Positions 25,198 through 32,682 of a stretch of 33,531 bases of DNA are shown one piece after another. Position 1 is the first letter of the stretch, and the number at the start of each line of letters is the position of its first letter. This DNA comes from Draconibacterium orientale (GTDB lineage: Bacteria > Bacteroidota > Bacteroidia > Bacteroidales > FEN-979). The notes under the pieces are model-generated. The model searched no databases, was not told the DNA's origin, and was given only the letters and a program-made list of their open reading frames with translations. Made by a program: the position numbers and the translations under genes. The stretch covers positions 1 through 33,531 of the forward strand of contig DYQT01000012.1 in assembly GCA_020719165.1 (NCBI GenBank). The letters are read 5' to 3'.

Positions 25198-25790
25198 TTA
25201 TGAATTACATATTTTTCTTCTTCTCCGGCTTTCTTTAAAAGTTCGTTTATCTCTTTTTTCAGTTCAACCATTTTCAACTCTCTGCCTACCATCAGATTAT
25301 TCAAATTTTCGAGCTCATACGATTTTTTTTTCAGGGCAACATTCGCCAATCTCAAATCTTCCGCCGATTTTCTCAACTGAGCCAACTGTTGCAGCACCAT
25401 TTGTTTCTGGTTAAACAGTTCGAGAAAAACGGTGACTTTGCACAACAGTATGTGGTTATCCGCTGGTTTAAAAATATAATCAACCGCTCCCGAACTGTAG
25501 CCCTTAACTACCTGCATTTCGTTAACATGGCTGGCAGTCAGAAAAATAACCGGAATCTTCTCCCCTGGTCTTTCTTCATGGATTTTCAAAGCCAATTCAT
25601 AACCATTCATCAAGGGCATACGCACATCAATGATGGCCAGCGCCAACTCCATCCCTTTTGTTTTTTCCAGGGCAGATAAGCCCGACTCTGCTGTTATAAG
25701 ATTAATTTTCAGCTTATTGAGTATCGTCTCAAAATAATACAATTGCTCGGTATTGTCATCAACAACCAAGAGATTTGGTAAATTTTCCAT
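25194..25790 (-). CDS. Response regulator: receiver domain plus coiled coil
   Basis: 198 residues. The receiver domain has the acidic pair DD at 11-12, the phospho-acceptor Asp55 in AIIDVRMPLMNGYELALKI, Thr85 in VIFLTASHV and Lys108 in DYIFKPAD. After about residue 120 the sequence becomes a heptad-rich helix (LRLANVALKKKSYELENLNNLM) and ends with no DNA-binding or enzyme domain. Output would be by protein contact, for example with the neighbouring kinases. It starts 8 bases after the PAS kinase gene and its TGA overlaps the GH38 start. The receiver most likely takes phosphate from one of the two upstream kinases. Confidence 0.88.
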   Translation of the reverse strand: MENLPNLLVVDDNTEQLYYFETILNKLKINLITAESGLSALEKTKGMELALAIIDVRMPLMNGYELALKIHEERPGEKIPVIFLTASHVNEMQVVKGYSSGAVDYIFKPADNHILLCKVTVFLELFNQKQMVLQQLAQLRKSAEDLRLANVALKKKSYELENLNNLMVGRELKMVELKKEINELLKKAGEEEKYVIHK

Positions 25791-25798
25791 ATAGCTCC

Positions 25799-27784
25799 TT
25801 AGTTTTTTAATGTAAAAGAAAATGTGCTGCCTTTGCCCTCTTCACTTTCAATCCAGATTTTTCCGCCATGTTTTTGAACAAAATCCCTGCAAATTACAAG
25901 TCCCAGGCCTGAGCTGGGCTCATCATCTGTGCCTCGACGATTCGTTTGACGATCGGATTGAAAAAGATTGTTGACCATTTCCTGATTCATACCAATCCCC
26001 GTATCGCTTATCGAAATCTCAACCGAATTATCGGGATCCGGCTTCGCTTTGATTGTGATGTTGCCTCCTTTGGGGGTATACTTGACAGCATTGAAAAGTA
26101 AATTGCGTATCAGGCTTCCAAACATAGGAATATCTGCCACTACTGCCTGATTTTCCGGAATATCATACCTGATATCGATGCATTTATTGCCTGCCGCTTC
26201 CCGTACCAACTCCATATTTGATTCTAACCCCTCCCATAACAGAAATGATTCGGGCTTAAAGCTGAGCATCCCACGCTGCAGCATCGACCACTCCAAAAGA
26301 TTTTCGAGCAGGTTGTAGAGTTTGTTGGCCGAAGTTCTCATGTTCATCGCCATTTTCTGAATCTCGTCCAATGTAAGTGTTGGCAAATCTTCAACCATTA
26401 ACCGTGAAAACCCGAGGAGCGATTGAAATGGGTTTCGCAAATCGTGCGCGACAATGGCAAAAAATTTATCCTTGTCAGCATTCAAACTCAAAAGATTCTG
26501 ATTCTGAAGTTTTATCTCTGCCTCAGCCTTTTTGAGTTCAGTAATGTCGTGAACCACAGTGAAACGAAATATCTTATCCTGAATGTAGATGTTTTCGGCA
26601 GATAATTGTACCTGTTTGATGTCACCGTTTCTTGCTCTCAATTCAGCATTGGCCTTCGTAACAACTCCATTCTTATCAGCTGTCTGCAAAATAGCGCTGG
26701 CCGCTTCGGGCGTAATTATTCCCAATTCTGATGCTGTTTTACCTATCACTTCATTTTTATTGTATCCAAACAGGAGGCAAAAAGCATCGTTAACTTCAAT
26801 ATACTGATGGTTCAAGAGATCACTTAATCCGCAGGCGGAGGGATTGATGTGAAAGAGTTTTGAGAACTTCTCTTCTGATAACTTAAGCTTTGAAATATCC
26901 TTGGTTACTCCGAAAAGCGCGGGTGCGCCATCCCAAAATCCCTTTGACACCCTGGTTTCCACCGGAATTTGAATACCCTCTTTTGTCATGATTGGCACAG
27001 GACAAACCTCGGCGATACCGATTAGCATCTCCTGCACAATTTTACCAGCCTCTTCACGACGATCAGGAGGATGCACCATCAGTACCGAAATTCCCAGCAA
27101 CTCTTCCTTTGAAAATCCAAGCCGGTTATACACGGTGGCATTGGCATGTATGATACGTCCTTCCTCATCAAGCACAAAAAAGAAGTCATCTATGGTATCA
27201 AAAAAGGTTTCATAATTCTGCTTTGTCTGTCGTGCAATTGCTTGCGCCTGCCTTCTGCTGGTGATATCCATAAAGGTTCCGAGCACACCAAATACATCGC
27301 CTTTGACATTCTTCAGCGGAATCTTGCCTGTAAGCAGTGTAATTAAACTTCCATCTGGCAGGGTAAGGGGTTCCTCAATTAAAATCTTTGGCTCTCCTGT
27401 GTCAATAACCTGCTTATCATCTGCCCGGTACAGTTCAGCCTGATCATGCCAACCCATCATATAGTCATTCTTGCCAATAACTCCATCGGGGTCGCTGAAA
27501 CCGGCTGCATTCGCGAAAACCCTGTTGCATCCCAGATATTCAAGATTTTTGTCTTTCCAGAACACACCAACCGGAATGGCATTTAAAATAACCTCGGTAA
27601 TTTGTTGTGATGCAAGTAGTTTTTCATTCAGCTCAACGTTCCTCAATTCCAGTTCAGCCTGGCGCACTTCCGCTTCGCGCAGGAGTGTCAGCAGTTCGGC
27701 TACCGATTGAGGAAATTCTGTTTTTTCATTCCTGCATTCAACAAGTTCTACTGCCTGCTGCCGAATAATTTCATCGGGATTCAT
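25799..27784 (-). CDS. PAS-domain sensor histidine kinase
   Basis: 661 residues with no TM segment, so probably cytoplasmic. After a short coiled coil, three PAS domains occupy about 61-180, 185-300 and 303-420 (for example ILNAIPVGVFWKDKNLEYLG and FFDTIDDFFFVLDEEGRIIHAN). Next come the HisKA domain with His447 in AIVAHDLRNPFQSLLGFS and the HATPase domain with LLFNAVKYTPKGG, ISDTGIGM and SSGLGLVICRDFVQKHGG. It autophosphorylates and passes the phosphate to a response regulator, most likely the product of the next gene. The start overlaps the end of the hybrid kinase gene by 14 bases, indicating coupled translation. Confidence 0.92.
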   Translation of the reverse strand: MNPDEIIRQQAVELVECRNEKTEFPQSVAELLTLLREAEVRQAELELRNVELNEKLLASQQITEVILNAIPVGVFWKDKNLEYLGCNRVFANAAGFSDPDGVIGKNDYMMGWHDQAELYRADDKQVIDTGEPKILIEEPLTLPDGSLITLLTGKIPLKNVKGDVFGVLGTFMDITSRRQAQAIARQTKQNYETFFDTIDDFFFVLDEEGRIIHANATVYNRLGFSKEELLGISVLMVHPPDRREEAGKIVQEMLIGIAEVCPVPIMTKEGIQIPVETRVSKGFWDGAPALFGVTKDISKLKLSEEKFSKLFHINPSACGLSDLLNHQYIEVNDAFCLLFGYNKNEVIGKTASELGIITPEAASAILQTADKNGVVTKANAELRARNGDIKQVQLSAENIYIQDKIFRFTVVHDITELKKAEAEIKLQNQNLLSLNADKDKFFAIVAHDLRNPFQSLLGFSRLMVEDLPTLTLDEIQKMAMNMRTSANKLYNLLENLLEWSMLQRGMLSFKPESFLLWEGLESNMELVREAAGNKCIDIRYDIPENQAVVADIPMFGSLIRNLLFNAVKYTPKGGNITIKAKPDPDNSVEISISDTGIGMNQEMVNNLFQSDRQTNRRGTDDEPSSGLGLVICRDFVQKHGGKIWIESEEGKGSTFSFTLKN

Positions 27785-29858
27785 TTTGTTGTTTCTTAAA
27801 ATAGTTATTCACAAGGACAACAAGGTTGTCTTTCTTGATAGGTTTGGTAATATAGTCATTGCATCCGGCATCCATCACCATCTTTCGGTCAACAAGCATG
27901 GCATAGGCGGTTTGTGCAATGATGACCACATCTGTATTAAATTTTCGTATTTGCCTGGTGGCTTCATCGCCGTCCATCTCAGGCATTTTAATATCCATCA
28001 TGATCAAATCGATGTCGGCATTATTGCGGCAGGCCTCAACTGCCTCCAGGCCGGTTTTCACCCGAATCACCTCTTTGCCGAACCTCTTAACAGCCATCGT
28101 AATATGGTATGCCGATCCTTCATCATCTTCGGCAATTAAAATTTTAAGCGATTTTACGTGGGTGTCATCTGCATCTTCCTTGTCTGTTTTCCCTGGCTCT
28201 GATGGCTGCTCTGATTCGGTATTACCGCAAATCGTGAAATGAAAAGCGCTCCCTTGCCCCTCCCGGCTGTCGACCGAAATAGTACCGCCAAGCATTTCCA
28301 CATAAGCTTTTGCTATGGATAAGCCCAATCCCGACCCTTCAAATTTCCTGGTATTGGAAACATCTGCCTGCGTGAATGTATCGAATATTGTATTGAGTTT
28401 TGATTCAGGGATACCGATACCCGTGTCTTTGATAAAAAATTCCAGGGTCACAGGCTTCCCAACCGCATCACCGGAGCCGGCAGTTTCATCAGCTGAGCCA
28501 GGCCGGATGTTCAATTCAATGACTCCTGATTGGGTAAATTTTACCGCATTTCCGATCAGATTGGAAAGTATGGAGGTTAATTTTTCACTATCCGTAAATA
28601 TGTTTTTCAGATGCTCAGGCAACCGATTGTTTACGATAAACTCCAACCCCTTATGTTCTGCTTCCGGTTTGAACCGGTCGGTAATGGACTCAATAAGCCC
28701 TTCGATGCTGGTTTTAGAAACAGACACCTTCATTTGTCCGGTCTGGATCTGGGAGATCTCCACAATATCGCTGATGGTATTCATCAGTCGTTTAGAATTT
28801 TCGTTAAGGATGGTGATATCCTCTTCTCTTTCACTACCGGTTAATCCCTCATTTTGGAGAAATGAAAGGTATCCGAGGATGCCACTGAACGGAATTCGGA
28901 TTTCATGGGCAATATTTGTCAGAAATGCAGTTTTCAACACCGTGCTTTCCATCGTTTTCGCTTCTGCCTGTACAAGCTTTTCCTCCACCTTTTTGCGTTC
29001 GGTGATATCGCGTCCAATCCCTACCAAACCAATAATTTGGTTGTCTTTGTCGCGCAGTGGAAGTTTGGATGACAGCAACCAGCGTTTTTCCCCATTCTCA
29101 TCGAAAATATACTCCTCTCTGTTCAGCACAGGTTGGCCCGATTGAATCACCGATTGATCATCAATAAAAAATTTGGCAGCCAGCTCTTCAGGATAAAAAT
29201 CAAAATCAGTTTTGCCTAAAACCTCATCCTCCGAACCGGCTCCCATAAACCGAACCTCAGCGCGGTTAGCAAGTGTTTTGCGACATAAAACATCTTTGGA
29301 ATAGATTGAATCGGGAATATTGTCGATGAGCGTCCGCAGCAGCAACCGTTCATTCTGGAGTATCCCCTCCGGCACTTTGCCTTCGGTTGGCAGCGGGACA
29401 TGAAGTTCCGCTTTCCCAAGGTCTTCAATTTGTTGTTTAATTTGCAAATTCAAGACGGCTTTTTCTGAAAGTTCACTGGCCAATGCATGGAGCATGCGCT
29501 CTTTTTTTTCAAATTGCCTGTCATGCAGGTTCAGTTGTAGTTCATCCATTTTTTCAGGATGAACCTCGCCAATGAACCAATATGCAAGTTGATCGCCAAC
29601 AGTAAGTTGTGCCATTGCGCTCCATATGCCGGCTATAAAATCTAAATCTCCTGTTAAGAAGTCGCTGATAATTTCGTTAAAACACTGATCGTAATTGCTT
29701 GGTTTTGTAATCTTTAACCCTGATGGATATACAATTACAGTAGCAACATCCATGGCTTCAGAAAACAAATCCTGAACATGCTGAAGGTGTTCCAGATCGA
29801 AAATATCAGAGAAATCTAAATCGTCAGAAATTATTGTCCGCGATTTCGTCTTTCCCAT
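27771..29858 (-). CDS. Hybrid histidine kinase with PocR-like sensor, PAS and receiver domains
   Basis: 695 residues, soluble. Residues about 18-100 (FDLEHLQHVQDLFSEAMDVA, then VYPSGLKITKPSNYDQCF) resemble the PocR ligand-binding domain but are short and keep few of its usual cysteines. A helix-rich linker leads to a PAS domain (about 172-292, LIDNIPDSIYSKDVLCRKTL). HisKA carries His318 in NIAHEIRIPFSGILGYLSF, followed by an HATPase domain (LIGNAVKFTQSG, DTGIGIP, GSGLGLSIAKAYVEMLGG). The C-terminal receiver (from about 570) has KILIAEDDEGSA and the phospho-acceptor Asp in LIMMDIKMPEMDG. It is the first gene of the signalling block and lies 125 bases downstream of gvpK on the same strand. Confidence 0.9.
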   Translation of the reverse strand: MGKTKSRTIISDDLDFSDIFDLEHLQHVQDLFSEAMDVATVIVYPSGLKITKPSNYDQCFNEIISDFLTGDLDFIAGIWSAMAQLTVGDQLAYWFIGEVHPEKMDELQLNLHDRQFEKKERMLHALASELSEKAVLNLQIKQQIEDLGKAELHVPLPTEGKVPEGILQNERLLLRTLIDNIPDSIYSKDVLCRKTLANRAEVRFMGAGSEDEVLGKTDFDFYPEELAAKFFIDDQSVIQSGQPVLNREEYIFDENGEKRWLLSSKLPLRDKDNQIIGLVGIGRDITERKKVEEKLVQAEAKTMESTVLKTAFLTNIAHEIRIPFSGILGYLSFLQNEGLTGSEREEDITILNENSKRLMNTISDIVEISQIQTGQMKVSVSKTSIEGLIESITDRFKPEAEHKGLEFIVNNRLPEHLKNIFTDSEKLTSILSNLIGNAVKFTQSGVIELNIRPGSADETAGSGDAVGKPVTLEFFIKDTGIGIPESKLNTIFDTFTQADVSNTRKFEGSGLGLSIAKAYVEMLGGTISVDSREGQGSAFHFTICGNTESEQPSEPGKTDKEDADDTHVKSLKILIAEDDEGSAYHITMAVKRFGKEVIRVKTGLEAVEACRNNADIDLIMMDIKMPEMDGDEATRQIRKFNTDVVIIAQTAYAMLVDRKMVMDAGCNDYITKPIKKDNLVVLVNNYFKKQQNESR

Positions 29859-29902
29859 GTTTGTTGTCTATAGCTCAGTGGTTGATGAGCCCAATGACAT
29901 GT

Positions 29903-29910
29903 CAAAGATA
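29903..29910 (-). promoter_or_regulatory. Possible -7 element (TATCTTTG) for the kinase operon
   Basis: On the minus strand TATCTTTG fits TAnnTTTG exactly and lies 45 bases before the hybrid kinase ATG. No TTG was seen at the usual distance upstream. If used, the signalling genes could be transcribed apart from the gas vesicle operon. Confidence 0.35.
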
Positions 29911-29983
29911 AAAGAAATCTGAATGACACGCTACATATAAAAAAATGAATACAAACAATTTTAAGATAAGTGAACCCTTCAAA

Positions 29984-30328
29984 TTACATCAAATCACCCA
30001 GTGGCCCCAGGTTGATATTTAAGTCACGGTCGGTAAGGTTAAAATGTTTTTTCAACTCCTCCATTTTAATTTCGAGTTTCATCAGTGTTTCACCTAAACG
30101 TTCAATCTCTTCTTCGGTTAAGGTTCCGCCGTCAACTCTTCGCATGGCTTGTTTTTCGACCAATTTCCGGATGAGTTCCACCAGCGTGAGTACCAGTTTC
30201 GCCAATCCCGAGTCAGCATTATCTGGCGTGAGTTTCAGCTTCGATTCTTCTGAAGGAATCATTTTTTCAAATTCCCCGGAAATTTCATCCAGTGATCCGG
30301 TATTAAACAGGATTTTATTATCACTCAT
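29984..30328 (-). CDS. gvpK: Gas vesicle protein GvpK
   Basis: 114 residues. KLTPDNADSGLAKLVLTLVE, then LIRKLVEKQAMRRVDGGTLT, EEEIERLGETLMKLEIKMEEL and the C-terminal DLNINLGPLGDLM follow the GvpK family pattern from end to end. GvpK is an accessory protein needed for gas vesicle formation in most clusters; its exact role is not settled. It is the last gene of the visible gas vesicle operon, 14 bases after a gvpF/L gene. The N-terminal 30 residues are variable, as is usual. Confidence 0.92.
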   Translation of the reverse strand: MSDNKILFNTGSLDEISGEFEKMIPSEESKLKLTPDNADSGLAKLVLTLVELIRKLVEKQAMRRVDGGTLTEEEIERLGETLMKLEIKMEELKKHFNLTDRDLNINLGPLGDLM

Positions 30329-30342
30329 AGCTGTAGCATCAA

Positions 30343-31098
30343 TTACCTGACTGTGAAATCAACAAAACTGTATGGGGGCCAGGGTCCCGTTAAAATAAAA
30401 GTTAATCCGGGATGCTGGCTTTGCAATGCTTTTACCGCATCAACCAAATCATTTTGTTTATCTTTCTCCAATAAAAAAACTGCATCTACAATATGGGTGG
30501 CTGACACCATTTTTTTAAAATCAGATACCGCGTTCAACCGGCTGAGTAGTGAAGTGATTTGAGTTATGACCGAGTCAACATAAACAAGGAGCAACTCCTC
30601 AAAACGGTGCTCTTTGAGTTTTTTGTTCACCCACTCTCTCGACGCTGAATAGGTGATCTCCTTTTCTGACAAGGGAGGATTTTTAACCTCCAACTCAGAT
30701 TTTTCGATCAGTTCGGCCCTGAGCACCGATGAAACACAGAAAATTCTGAGACCGAATTCCTGTTTGCCATCGACTTTCTGCAGATTTGACCGGATGTCGG
30801 GATCGTTTCTTTCAATCATTTTAGAAATGGCATCGTTTGATTCCATCACTGAACCAAACCGAACAGGAAGCAGAGCGTAACTTTTTACCAGCGCTTCGAT
30901 CACTCCGGCATAGGCAATGGCGTTCGATTGATCGGCAATTAATTCTGTTCTTCTTATATCGCTTATGATTGCGGCAATTGTTCCGTATCTGACAACCGAC
31001 AACTCTGCCCCCGAAATGCCCTTCATGTCGCTTAAATGTGCGGTTAAGGTTTCAGTGTCCTCATTTGAAGAGAGGATGGCATAGATCAATTTTTCCAT
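30343..31098 (-). CDS. Gas vesicle protein GvpF/GvpL, paralogue 3
   Basis: 251 residues. The N-terminus LIYAILSSNEDT and GTIAAIISDI, then ALLPVRFGSVMESNDAISKMI and GKQEFGLRIFC match the N-terminal half of the GvpF/L family. The C-terminus HIVDAVFLLEKDKQNDLVDAV and LTFILTGPWPPYSFVDF is the family's closing ferredoxin-like part. GvpF and GvpL proteins assist assembly, and GvpF is known to contact GvpA. It lies between the gvpA-family gene (3 bases) and gvpK (14 bases). I cannot decide between the F and L labels for the three paralogues. Confidence 0.9.
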   Translation of the reverse strand: MEKLIYAILSSNEDTETLTAHLSDMKGISGAELSVVRYGTIAAIISDIRRTELIADQSNAIAYAGVIEALVKSYALLPVRFGSVMESNDAISKMIERNDPDIRSNLQKVDGKQEFGLRIFCVSSVLRAELIEKSELEVKNPPLSEKEITYSASREWVNKKLKEHRFEELLLVYVDSVITQITSLLSRLNAVSDFKKMVSATHIVDAVFLLEKDKQNDLVDAVKALQSQHPGLTFILTGPWPPYSFVDFTVR

Positions 31099-31101
31099 AA
31101 C

Positions 31102-31308
31102 CTAATGTTCCACAATTGCTTTGCCTGACTTTAATTGCTCCATTATTTCAACCGAGCTCAACATCAGTTTCACCCCAAGATAAACCAGATCGACATCAGC
31201 AACTGAAATTACCACATCGCCAGTTAGAATGACCCCCTTGTTCAACACCCGATCGAGCAATTCAAGAATGGTGATGTCTTTTGACCTGTCAACAATGTTA
31301 TCATCCAT
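31102..31308 (-). CDS. GvpA-family gas vesicle protein, minor (GvpJ/M/S-like) type
   Basis: 68 residues. DITILELLDRVLNKGVILTGDVVISVADVDLVYLGVKLMLSSVEIM covers the GvpA fold: helix, two beta-strands, helix. The core ISVADVDLVYLGVKLMLSSVE differs from the major GvpA, which typically reads like VSLVGIELLTIEARVVIASVDTY; it looks more like the minor J/M/S members that help nucleate vesicles or cap their tips. Its ATG is coupled to the preceding gvpF/L gene by a TAATG overlap. Which minor type it is cannot be settled by eye. Confidence 0.85.
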   Translation of the reverse strand: MDDNIVDRSKDITILELLDRVLNKGVILTGDVVISVADVDLVYLGVKLMLSSVEIMEQLKSGKAIVEH

Positions 31309-32102
31309 TACAATTTTTCTTTAATGGAAACAAAACTAAATGGAGGCCAGGGGCCGGTACACTCAATTTGAAAACCAAGCCCGAAATTCTTTATTTTAAA
31401 AAGTCGGGCTGTTGAAACAAATTCAATGGTTTTATCCCGGCTAATTAAGAAAGTGGCATTCAAGATCATGGTATCCTCCCTGCCTGTAAATTCTTTTGGC
31501 AGCAGATTGTTTAACTTCGTTGTTTCGCTCAGATTTTTAAACTCATCGTAACATTCCTGGCCAAAAACCTTACAAAGTCTGTCCATCTCATATTCGATCA
31601 GGTCAGCTTTTTTTCTTTTAAGCAGGAAAGCTTTGCCAGGGGAGCTGGCCATGATCTGCTTTTCAAGGGCAGCAGCCTCTTCGCTTAGCTCATCAATTTG
31701 CCGGTTGAGCGCCGTTCGATCGCAATAAATCTTCACGGCCCATTCCTCTTTCCATTCAAGGTGAATAATGTTTTCGATCAATGAATCGGCATAATCTTCA
31801 ATAAATTTCCGCAGACTATCTTCTGATTTGTAAATGGTTCCGAAATTAAACGGGATCACGGTAATTTGCTCCATCATCAGGCTAATGACCCTGACATGCT
31901 CCCGTGCGTTTTTTTCAAGCCATTGAATATCCGACAAATTCGTTTTAAGATTGTCTTCAGAAAATTCACTTTCCGCAACATATTTAACAGTCACATAAAA
32001 TTCATCGAACTTCAGACTTTGAATTCCTTCCCATTCAGCATCGGGCCGGAGATCGGGAGGACTATTCGATAAACAATAGGCATATATCAGACCGTTCATC
32101 AT
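31308..32102 (-). CDS. Gas vesicle protein GvpF/GvpL, paralogue 2
   Basis: 264 residues. MNGLIYAYCLSNSP at the start, EQITVIPFNFGTIYKSEDSL in the middle, EWAVKIYCD, then a helical insertion with ASSPGKAFLLKRKKADLIEY, a stretch typical of this family, and the C-terminal FQIECTGPWPPFSFVSI. The coiled-coil-like part (RQIDELSEEAAALEKQI) is longer than in its two paralogues here. It probably helps assembly of the vesicle shell. The stop codon overlaps the start of the gvpA-family gene by one base. Confidence 0.88.
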   Translation of the reverse strand: MMNGLIYAYCLSNSPPDLRPDAEWEGIQSLKFDEFYVTVKYVAESEFSEDNLKTNLSDIQWLEKNAREHVRVISLMMEQITVIPFNFGTIYKSEDSLRKFIEDYADSLIENIIHLEWKEEWAVKIYCDRTALNRQIDELSEEAAALEKQIMASSPGKAFLLKRKKADLIEYEMDRLCKVFGQECYDEFKNLSETTKLNNLLPKEFTGREDTMILNATFLISRDKTIEFVSTARLFKIKNFGLGFQIECTGPWPPFSFVSIKEKL

Positions 32103-32153
32103 AGCAGTGTTTTTTCAGGTGAAGTGATGTTTTTTCGATGGATCAGGCTGCTT

Positions 32154-32426
32154 TTACTCTGAGGAGCTATCCAGCCCCTGAAAAGAATTAAGACGTTCAA
32201 AAGCGGTAATTTCAAGTTTATCATCCATTTGAACCATATAGAATAGTCGTACCTGTTTGGGAGGCATGTTCATCGCTTTTAAAAATGAATCGTCCTCGTA
32301 AACCTCCGCTATTGTTTTCCAGATTTCATTCGCTTTTTCAATTTTTATAACTGTTACATCATAACAGTTTATGTTCTCTTTCAGGAACTTGACTACTGTT
32401 TTTTTGACATCAATAATGTTACCCAT
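32154..32426 (-). CDS. gvpO: Gas vesicle protein GvpO-like
   Basis: 90 residues. The order of elements fits GvpO: a helix (VKKTVVKFLKEN), a strand pair around IWKTIAEVYEDDSFLKAMNM, and the closing VRLFYMVQMDDKLEITAFERL, which corresponds to the family's YEVxLDxxGxLxxYxR pattern. It is shorter than actinobacterial and haloarchaeal GvpO proteins, which carry an extra N-terminal tail. A strong ribosome binding site (GGAGGAAACC) precedes the ATG at 32426. GvpO is an accessory protein of unclear function. The call depends on context and pattern, so it is less sure than those of its neighbours. Confidence 0.7.
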   Translation of the reverse strand: MGNIIDVKKTVVKFLKENINCYDVTVIKIEKANEIWKTIAEVYEDDSFLKAMNMPPKQVRLFYMVQMDDKLEITAFERLNSFQGLDSSSE

Positions 32427-32444
32427 GGTTTCCTCCTTTTTTCG

Positions 32445-32681
32445 CTATTTATTTTGCTTAACTTCTCTCACCTGCTCCAGCAATTTCAGCAATTCATCCT
32501 CTCGCCGGTCATATTCTTTTTCATCAATTTCGTCCATTTCAAACTGCAATTGCAATCGCATCAATCGCTCCTTGATGGAACCTTCATCCGACATCTCCTT
32601 ATCGATCACCTCACTGATTTTCTTACCGATAAAAACAACTCCCTTTAATGGAGCAAGCAGAATATCATCAATTAAAAACAT
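32445..32681 (-). CDS. gvpG: Gas vesicle protein GvpG
   Basis: The track ORF starts at 32744; the ATG at 32681 gives the typical GvpG opening MFLIDDILLAPLKGVVFIGKKI, has an AAAGGA ribosome binding site 8 bases upstream and sits 1 base after the stop of the preceding gvpF/L gene. The 78-residue protein continues with a charged helix (LMRLQLQFEMDEIDEKEYDR, then REDELLKLLEQVRE), as usual for GvpG. It is an accessory protein often encoded beside gvpF and gvpL, and is thought to help assembly by binding GvpF/L partners. Confidence 0.92.
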   Translation of the reverse strand: MFLIDDILLAPLKGVVFIGKKISEVIDKEMSDEGSIKERLMRLQLQFEMDEIDEKEYDRREDELLKLLEQVREVKQNK

Positions 32682-32682
32682 G

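Noticed and set aside
28315-29145. 276-residue plus-strand ORF antisense to the hybrid kinase
   Set aside because: It lies wholly inside a well-supported kinase gene on the other strand and is rich in Ser, Phe and Ile, as expected for a shadow of a coding frame. No family motif was seen.
29866-29890. tRNA-like sequence GTCTATAGCTCAGTGGTTG...
   Set aside because: It is not annotated as a tRNA gene because no anticodon stem, T-arm (GGTTCRAATCC) or acceptor 3' strand follows. Kept only as part of a finding about the spacer.
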